Below are positions 58,734-64,000 of a DNA stretch of 64,000 nucleotides, piece by piece. The stretch spans positions 1 to 64,000 of the forward strand of contig JAZKBN010000005.1 of assembly GCA_040388605.1 (NCBI GenBank), in the 5' to 3' direction. The translations under genes were made by a program, and so were the position numbers. The first letter of the stretch is position 1, and every line of letters starts with the position of its first letter. The notes beneath the pieces are model-generated. The model did not search any database and had not been told where the DNA came from. It saw only the letters and a program-made list of their open reading frames with translations. This DNA comes from JAZKBN01 sp040388605. GTDB lineage: Bacteria > Bacteroidota > Bacteroidia > Cytophagales > Flexibacteraceae.

Positions 58734-60008
58734 ATGTTGGACAGAACCCTTGCTCCACCCTTTCATCCCGTTGCAGATATTCGCCTGCCCGAGGCCGAGA
58801 AAATTGTACTTGCCAACGGCACCAACCTCTTTGCCGTAAGCTCGGGCCGCAGCCCGGTAATGAGCATAGATTTGTATTTCGATGCCGGTACCCGCCGTGA
58901 TACCATGCCCGGCGCAGGCTACCTTGCCCTGAAAATGCTGCAGGAAGGCACAGCTAAGCACAGCGCCAAGCAATTGGCCGATAAGCTTGCCTTTTACGGC
59001 GCTTTCCCGGATCTTTCGCATTCGGCAGACAGGATGCATGTAAGCCTGCACAGCCTATGCCGCTTCCTGCCCGAGCTTTTGCCCGTGCTCGACGAAATGA
59101 TTACTGAATCGGTTTTCCCCGAGGCAGAGCTTGAAACGCAAAAGAACATTTTGGTGCAGCACCTGCGCGTAAACGAAGCCCGCAACAGCTATTTAGCTTC
59201 CGTAGGTTTCCGTGCTGCGCTGTTCGGTGAAAATCATCCTTATGGACATTCATTAACCGAAACTCAAACCGAGGCGCTGAGCAGACCCGTTTTGCTTGAT
59301 TTCTATCAGAAATTCATTCAGAATGCCCCAATGGAAATAATTGTGGCCGGGCAGGTAGGAGATAAAGAATACGACCTGATAGACAAAATGTTCGGCAGCC
59401 GCAAATTCACGCCCAAGCCTGCGGCCGACCCGTCAAAAGAAAAGCTGCATCCCGGCAAATCTGTGCTGATTGAGCGCGAAGATGCCAAGCAAAGCAGCAT
59501 ACGCCTGGGCAGAATCATGTTCAACCGCAAGCATCCTGACTATTTTCAGCTGCGCCTGCTTACTGAAGTGCTCGGCGGCTATTTCGGCAGCCGGCTAATG
59601 AAAAACATCAGGGAAGATAAGGGTTATACTTACGGCATTTATGCGCAGGTAGTGCCCATGGAAAAAACCGGCTATTTCATAATAGGTTCCGATGTGGGTG
59701 TGCAGCATACGCAGGCGGCACTTGACGAGATTCGCAAGGAAATCAAAATACTCCAAACCGACCTTATTCCCGCTGCCGAGCTTGAAACTGTGCGCAACTA
59801 CATGCTGGGCACTTTCGCAAGCTCATTAAACAGCCCATTTGCCCTTGCAGATAAGTTCAAAAGCATACATTTCGAAGGGCTTGATTACAGCTGGTACAAA
59901 AAAATGCTTGCCGCTTACCGCAGCATTACCGCCGAAGAACTGCGCGAAACAGCCCGTAAATACCTCCGCGAGGAAGATATGACAGAGGTGGTTGCAGGTA
60001 AAAAGTAA
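58734..60008 (+). CDS. M16-family (insulinase-like) protein lacking the zinc-binding motif
   Basis: 424 residues from the ATG at 58734. The fold signs are clear: 'KIVLANGTNLFAVSS', 'SIDLYFDAGTRRDTMPGAGY', and the C-terminal 'GGYFGSRLMKNIREDKGYTY' with 'YGIYAQVVP'. The HxxEH motif, expected where 'GAGYLALKMLQEGT' stands, is replaced (H to Y, E to L, H to K). It is therefore the non-catalytic partner type, which pairs with an active M16 subunit as in beta-MPP or SPH2681-like systems. No active partner is visible in this window; it may lie elsewhere. Confidence 0.85.
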   Translation: MLDRTLAPPFHPVADIRLPEAEKIVLANGTNLFAVSSGRSPVMSIDLYFDAGTRRDTMPGAGYLALKMLQEGTAKHSAKQLADKLAFYGAFPDLSHSADRMHVSLHSLCRFLPELLPVLDEMITESVFPEAELETQKNILVQHLRVNEARNSYLASVGFRAALFGENHPYGHSLTETQTEALSRPVLLDFYQKFIQNAPMEIIVAGQVGDKEYDLIDKMFGSRKFTPKPAADPSKEKLHPGKSVLIEREDAKQSSIRLGRIMFNRKHPDYFQLRLLTEVLGGYFGSRLMKNIREDKGYTYGIYAQVVPMEKTGYFIIGSDVGVQHTQAALDEIRKEIKILQTDLIPAAELETVRNYMLGTFASSLNSPFALADKFKSIHFEGLDYSWYKKMLAAYRSITAEELRETARKYLREEDMTEVVAGKK

Positions 60009-60128
60009 ACCAATTCACAGCCCGGCGGGTTTTATATATAAACGCAGGGCTAAGCCAAAATAAAGCTTACACCATTGTCCGGAACAGCCCCTGAAAGAGG
60101 CTGCGGCCATAATTCACAATTCTACCTG

Positions 60129-61517
60129 ATGAACGAATACATAGAAACCAATATCGGCCGCTTTACCGACGAGCTTTTTGAGCTTCTCCGCATACCATCG
60201 GTAAGCGCCGATACCACCAAGGCCGCCGATGTGCATGCCGCTGCCGCCTTCGTGGCCGAAAAGCTGAAAGCCGCGGGTGCCGAAAACGTTGAAATTTGCC
60301 AAACCGCCGGCTACCCGATTGTCTACGGCGATAAAATAACAGATTCTTCAAAGCCTACCGTGCTCGTTTACGGCCACTATGATGTGCAGCCGCCTGATCC
60401 GCTGGAACTTTGGACAAGCCCGCCATTTGAGCCACAAATTCGCCTGGTACCCGGCAGTGGCGATTCTGCCATTTACGCCCGCGGCGCATGCGATGATAAA
60501 GGCCAGATGTATATGCACATTAAGGCACTTGAAACCATGCTGCATACCGGCGGCGAGTTACCCTGCAACCTCAAATTCATGATTGAAGGCGAGGAAGAAG
60601 TAGGCAGCAGCAACCTGGACACTTTCGTGAGCGAGAACGCCGAAAAGCTGAAAGCCGATGTGGTGCTTATTTCAGATACATCTATTCTAAATAATGAAAA
60701 CCCGAGCATTACTGTCGGCCTGCGCGGCCTGGCTTATATGTTTGTTGAAGTTACCGGCCCCAACCGCGATTTACACAGCGGAACTTACGGCGGAGCCGTA
60801 CCAAACCCCATTAACGTGCTGGCTAAAATTATTGCCGGCCTGCACGATGAAAACGGCCGTGTAACCGTTCCCGGCTTTTACGACAGGGTAGAGGAGCTCA
60901 GCGCCGAAGATCGTGCCGCCATGGCCCGTGCACCATTCTCGGAAGATGAAATGAAGAAAAGCCTTGGCCTGCGCGATGTGAGGGGCGAAAAAGGATATAC
61001 CACCTTAGAGCGCAAAAGCATTCGTCCGACCCTTGATGTTAACGGCATTTGGGGCGGCTGGACAGGCGAAGGCGCTAAAACAGTTATCCCTTCAAAAGCC
61101 AATGCCAAAATAAGCATGCGCCTGGTACCTTACCAGCAGTGGGAAGAAATAGCCGACACATTTAAAAAGCACTTTACCGAGCTTGCCGGCCCAAGTGTTT
61201 TTGTTGATGTAACCTGGCACCATGGCGGTAACGCCGCCGTTACCCCAACCGATACCGCAGCCTACAAAGCTGCCGAAGCCGCATTCGAGGAGGCCTGGGG
61301 TAAAAACCCTATCCCGATGCGCGAAGGAGGAAGCATTCCCATAGTGGCATTGTTTGAGCGTGCCTTGGGCATTAAATCGGTACTCATGGGTTTCGGGCTT
61401 GATTCAGACAGCATACACTCGCCCAATGAGCACTTTCGTACTTATAATTTCGAGATGGGCATTAAAACCATTCCCCTGTTTTACAAGCACTTCGCCCGCC
61501 TTTCGGCAGAAGGCTAA
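60129..61517 (+). CDS. M20-family dipeptidase/metallopeptidase
   Basis: 462 residues from the ATG at 60129 ('MNEYIETNIGRFTDELFELL', 'RIPSVSADTTKA'). Metal ligands and catalytic residues of M20 are visible: 'VYGHYDVQPPDP' (His, Asp), 'ARGACDDKGQMYMH' (Asp), 'IEGEEEVGSSNL' (Glu-Glu), 'LISDTS' (Asp) and 'SIHSPNEHF' (His). It cleaves dipeptides or related amide bonds in the cytoplasm. Located 120 nt behind the M16-like gene; both concern peptide breakdown, perhaps co-expressed. Confidence 0.93.
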   Translation: MNEYIETNIGRFTDELFELLRIPSVSADTTKAADVHAAAAFVAEKLKAAGAENVEICQTAGYPIVYGDKITDSSKPTVLVYGHYDVQPPDPLELWTSPPFEPQIRLVPGSGDSAIYARGACDDKGQMYMHIKALETMLHTGGELPCNLKFMIEGEEEVGSSNLDTFVSENAEKLKADVVLISDTSILNNENPSITVGLRGLAYMFVEVTGPNRDLHSGTYGGAVPNPINVLAKIIAGLHDENGRVTVPGFYDRVEELSAEDRAAMARAPFSEDEMKKSLGLRDVRGEKGYTTLERKSIRPTLDVNGIWGGWTGEGAKTVIPSKANAKISMRLVPYQQWEEIADTFKKHFTELAGPSVFVDVTWHHGGNAAVTPTDTAAYKAAEAAFEEAWGKNPIPMREGGSIPIVALFERALGIKSVLMGFGLDSDSIHSPNEHFRTYNFEMGIKTIPLFYKHFARLSAEG

Positions 61518-61670
61518 GGCTCAAAAACGGGCTTAATAATTAGTTCATTTGCACAGCTTACGTATAATGCCATACTTGTATTAACGTTATATATACGTTG
61601 CGCTTCAGTACCTAAACCGACATCAGCTAAAAATCTGCAAAGCAGCATCTAAACAACCACCTATCTTTCT

Positions 61671-62612
61671 TTGGTAGAAAAAGTAATATTACTCGACGAC
61701 CTCAGCCTTACAGATTTCCTGGGCGTGGAAAACCGGAATATAAATGAAATTTCCGCTGCCTTCCCGAACAGCAAAATAATAAGCAGGGGCAACGAAATAC
61801 GCATACGGGGCGCCGCCCCCGAGATTATCAAGATTAACGAGATAATCAACAGCTTAATAGAGCATTATAACCGTTACGGCAAAGTAACACAGGACAATGT
61901 GCAGTCATATATCCGCCAGGATGAAGAGCGCACAGAAAACGAAGGCCGCGACGACATAATCATTTACGGCACCAAGGGCAATGTGATTAAAGCCAAAACT
62001 GCCAACCAGCAAAAACTGGTAAATACCGCCCGGCAGAACGATCTTGTTTTCGCTCTCGGGCCGGCCGGTACAGGTAAAACCTATATATCGGTGGCCTTGG
62101 CGGTGCGGGCGCTTAAAAATAAGGAGGTTCGTAAGATTATTATTACGCGCCCTGCCGTTGAAGCAGGCGAGAACCTCGGCTTCCTGCCCGGTGACCTTAA
62201 GGAAAAGATTGACCCCTACCTGCGCCCCATTTATGATGCGCTTGACGATATGGTTCCGCCTGAAAAGCTTAAGTTTTACCAGGAAAACCGCATTATAGAG
62301 ATTGCACCTTTGGCCTATATGCGCGGCCGCACCCTGCAAAGCGCCTTTATTTTGCTTGATGAGGCACAGAACACCACGCCCATGCAAATAAAGATGTTCC
62401 TCACCCGCATGGGCCCCGACAGTAAAGCCATAATCACCGGCGATGCCACCCAGATAGATTTGCCCAAAAACCAAAAATCAGGTTTAAACGAGGCTATCGA
62501 GATTCTGAAAGACATTAAAGGTATAGGCTTTGTTCGCCTCGAAGGCGGCGATGTGGTTAGGCACAGGCTGGTAAGGGAGATTATAACGGCTTACGAGAAG
62601 GCGGGGTTGTAA
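61671..62612 (+). CDS. phoH: PhoH-family ATPase
   Basis: 313 residues from a TTG start; the frame opens 'VEKVILLDDLSLTDFLGVEN', the normal Bacteroidota PhoH N-terminus. The N-terminal KH-like region ('AAFPNSKIISRGNEIRIRGA') precedes the ATPase with Walker A 'ALGPAGTGKTYIS' and Walker B 'AFILLDEAQNTTP', and 'AIITGDATQIDLP'. PhoH/YbeZ proteins are RNA-linked ATPases that often work with the ribonuclease YbeY in rRNA maturation. Monocistronic here, followed by a terminator. Confidence 0.93.
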   Translation: MVEKVILLDDLSLTDFLGVENRNINEISAAFPNSKIISRGNEIRIRGAAPEIIKINEIINSLIEHYNRYGKVTQDNVQSYIRQDEERTENEGRDDIIIYGTKGNVIKAKTANQQKLVNTARQNDLVFALGPAGTGKTYISVALAVRALKNKEVRKIIITRPAVEAGENLGFLPGDLKEKIDPYLRPIYDALDDMVPPEKLKFYQENRIIEIAPLAYMRGRTLQSAFILLDEAQNTTPMQIKMFLTRMGPDSKAIITGDATQIDLPKNQKSGLNEAIEILKDIKGIGFVRLEGGDVVRHRLVREIITAYEKAGL

Positions 62613-62641
62613 ATCTGCTTACGACTTACCGATTAATTCTA

Positions 62642-62673
62642 AAAGGCGTTTTCTGTAAACAGGGAACGCCTTT
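62642..62673 (+). terminator. Rho-independent terminator of phoH
   Basis: AAAGGCGTT (62642-62650) pairs with AACGCCTTT (62665-62673), with a T-run to 62677. Confidence 0.9.
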
Positions 62674-62808
62674 TTTTAATTCTGCAAAGGATAGTATAAT
62701 TTTTAATACATTGTTTTAACTATATTTACGACAAAAACCGGGGTGATGTTTCTGCTTAGCCTGATTTTAATATTAAGTTTTTATTTAGGTTTTATAAAGA
62801 ATATCGAA

Positions 62809-63801
62809 ATGAGATTTCTTAAAATAATCATTGCTTCAATATGCCTTGTTTTATCGGTAAAAGCTTCCGCACAGGATTATATACCCCTGCCTGATACAGG
62901 ATCTGCAAGATGGGTGGTAAGCTATTATGGCTGGAACATGGGATGCTTCGTAAACCCCGGAACTGTAGAGCAGCGTTGTTGGGACAGTTCAGTTTCATAT
63001 ACTCTTGCCGGCCATCTTACAATTGACGGGTTAATTTATAACAGGGTTAATGTGAGAAATATTGATTACAATTTTTTTAATTCCGGTCCCGGCATTAATT
63101 ACTCTGTTTATTACAGGCAGGATAAGCCCGGCAGAAAAGTTTACCTGCGTTATCTGAATAACGATCGAGATACTTTGTTGTATGACTTCGACCTCAGTAT
63201 AGGTGATACTGCGAAAAATACACTTTTTTCAAGCCCGAAGGTAGTTAGCTATAATCCTGTTATAATAGGTTACCCGGTTGTGAGAGATATTAAATATGTT
63301 ACAATCGGGGGCATAGTTCGCAGGAAATTCATGTTAAACTATTTTGATGATAACAACAGGGATACATCATTAGCTCTTATTGAAGGAATAGGCTCTACTG
63401 TTGGATTCGAAAATAAATCAAACCCCTGCTTTGACCCTGACGGCGCAATTTTGGAATGCGGGTATTCAGTTGCCGAGTGTTTCAGCGGTGAAGCAATAGG
63501 ATATATAAGGTATCAGCATGGGCAATGCAGCCTTACAGCATCAGTTGGTCAACAAATCGAAATTGAAAAAACAGGCATTTGGGAAATAAAACAAGCCAAT
63601 CCCCTTAGGCTTAATTTCAAACCTGCTCCAGATTTGAGTGGGGCAGTAACCTTATATTCCATATTAGGAGTTAAGGTATTTGAACAGGAATTCAGTACAA
63701 ATTCAGAAGGATTTGAGCTTGAAGTACCTGTACCCGGCATATATAATGCAAGACTTACGAGCCCTGCCGGGGTAAGCACCAAAACCATTTCTGCATGGTA
63801 A
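62809..63801 (+). CDS. Secreted protein with T9SS-type C-terminal domain, function unknown
   Basis: 330 residues from the ATG at 62809, chosen because it begins a clean signal peptide ('MRFLKIIIASICLVLSVKAS', then AQDY); an upstream in-frame ATG at 62743 adds a second hydrophobic stretch. The body is a soluble beta-rich domain ('GSARWVVSYYGWNMGCFVNP', 'CGYSVAECFSGEAIGYIRYQ'). The last 70 residues ('NPLRLNFKPAPDLSGAVTLY' to 'STKTISAW') resemble a T9SS sorting domain. Such proteins are frequent in Bacteroidota and mostly uncharacterised. Confidence 0.8.
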   Translation: MRFLKIIIASICLVLSVKASAQDYIPLPDTGSARWVVSYYGWNMGCFVNPGTVEQRCWDSSVSYTLAGHLTIDGLIYNRVNVRNIDYNFFNSGPGINYSVYYRQDKPGRKVYLRYLNNDRDTLLYDFDLSIGDTAKNTLFSSPKVVSYNPVIIGYPVVRDIKYVTIGGIVRRKFMLNYFDDNNRDTSLALIEGIGSTVGFENKSNPCFDPDGAILECGYSVAECFSGEAIGYIRYQHGQCSLTASVGQQIEIEKTGIWEIKQANPLRLNFKPAPDLSGAVTLYSILGVKVFEQEFSTNSEGFELEVPVPGIYNARLTSPAGVSTKTISAW

Positions 63802-63967
63802 TGGCTTTAATCAGGAAAACAAGCTGCTTTCGTGAGTATTCAAACTGAAAATCTATTGCTTGTTAAAATTGTACAGTGCTTTGGCTAAGCTTAAGCAGGC
63901 TTAATATTGGCTTTAGTATATTCCGTAAGCCTCTTTTATATTCCAATATACTTACTTCCCCCATTGT

Positions 63968-64000
63968 ATGAAAATAATTCTCCTTGTATTTGCATTAACC
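63968..64000 (+). CDS. Start of a secreted-protein gene, cut by the right edge
   Basis: ATG at 63968 followed by 'KIILLVFALT', a typical start of a Bacteroidota signal peptide. Only 11 codons are in the window, so nothing more can be said. It is on the same strand as the preceding secreted protein. Confidence 0.5.
   Translation, partial: MKIILLVFALT

Overview
The window looks like a chromosome segment of a Bacteroidota bacterium (Chitinophagales/Sphingobacteriales-like; genus not determinable by eye). The reasons are three secreted proteins ending in type IX secretion (T9SS) C-terminal domains, an RsbR-RsbS-RsbT stressosome operon, an integrase of the Bacteroidota tyrosine-recombinase style, and generally weak Shine-Dalgarno sequences. 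The assembly has two 10-N scaffold gaps (13774-13783 and 28904-28913) and one probable indel (near 15524).

Left chromosomal part (1-20200). A PAS/GAF sensor kinase runs off the left edge (minus strand). Next comes a 1303-residue secreted beta-helix T9SS protein. A plus-strand drug-efflux operon follows: TetR regulator, TolC-like channel, HlyD-like lipoprotein, two ABC ATPases, two ABC-2 permeases and a LOG-family gene broken by a frameshift. A minus-strand stress-signalling operon closes this part: rsbR, rsbS, rsbT, an RsbX/SpoIIE-like phosphatase with its own ATP-binding domain, and a histidine kinase.

Integrated element (20201-54260, about 34 kb). It sits in the 3' end of a tRNA-Arg(UCU) gene and is bounded by an exact 25-bp direct repeat. 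Paired GTGAAACA boxes lie just inside both ends and are probable integrase arm sites. From left to right it carries: a lysis cassette (spanin-like protein, CHAP endolysin, two membrane proteins including a holin); a coiled-coil/collagen-like fibre protein; a RecA-like ATPase; a small basic protein and a ParB-like protein on the plus strand; a long minus-strand block (26690-38795) of small beta-rich proteins, single-pass membrane proteins and peptidoglycan-acting proteins; an early/replication block (39204-50270) with SRAP, HNH, primase-helicase and ASCH proteins and many small unknowns; a duplicated hairpin-rich leader; a lambda-like switch (Cro-like protein, three operators, S24-like repressor); an iteron-like array; a second, HTH-less S24-like protein; and the integrase.

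I could not recognise a terminase, portal, tail tube, tape measure or sheath. At least eight proteins of the presumed virion block carry hydrophobic segments, and two carry annexin-like repeats. My inference is that this is a prophage of a tailless, membrane-containing virus, or another unusual particle-forming element. It is the most interesting object in the window.

Right chromosomal part (54321-64000). It holds tatC, an S8 protease with a T9SS domain, an M16-like protein without the zinc-binding motif, an M20 dipeptidase, a PhoH-like ATPase, another T9SS-type secreted protein, and the first 11 codons of a further secreted protein at the right edge.
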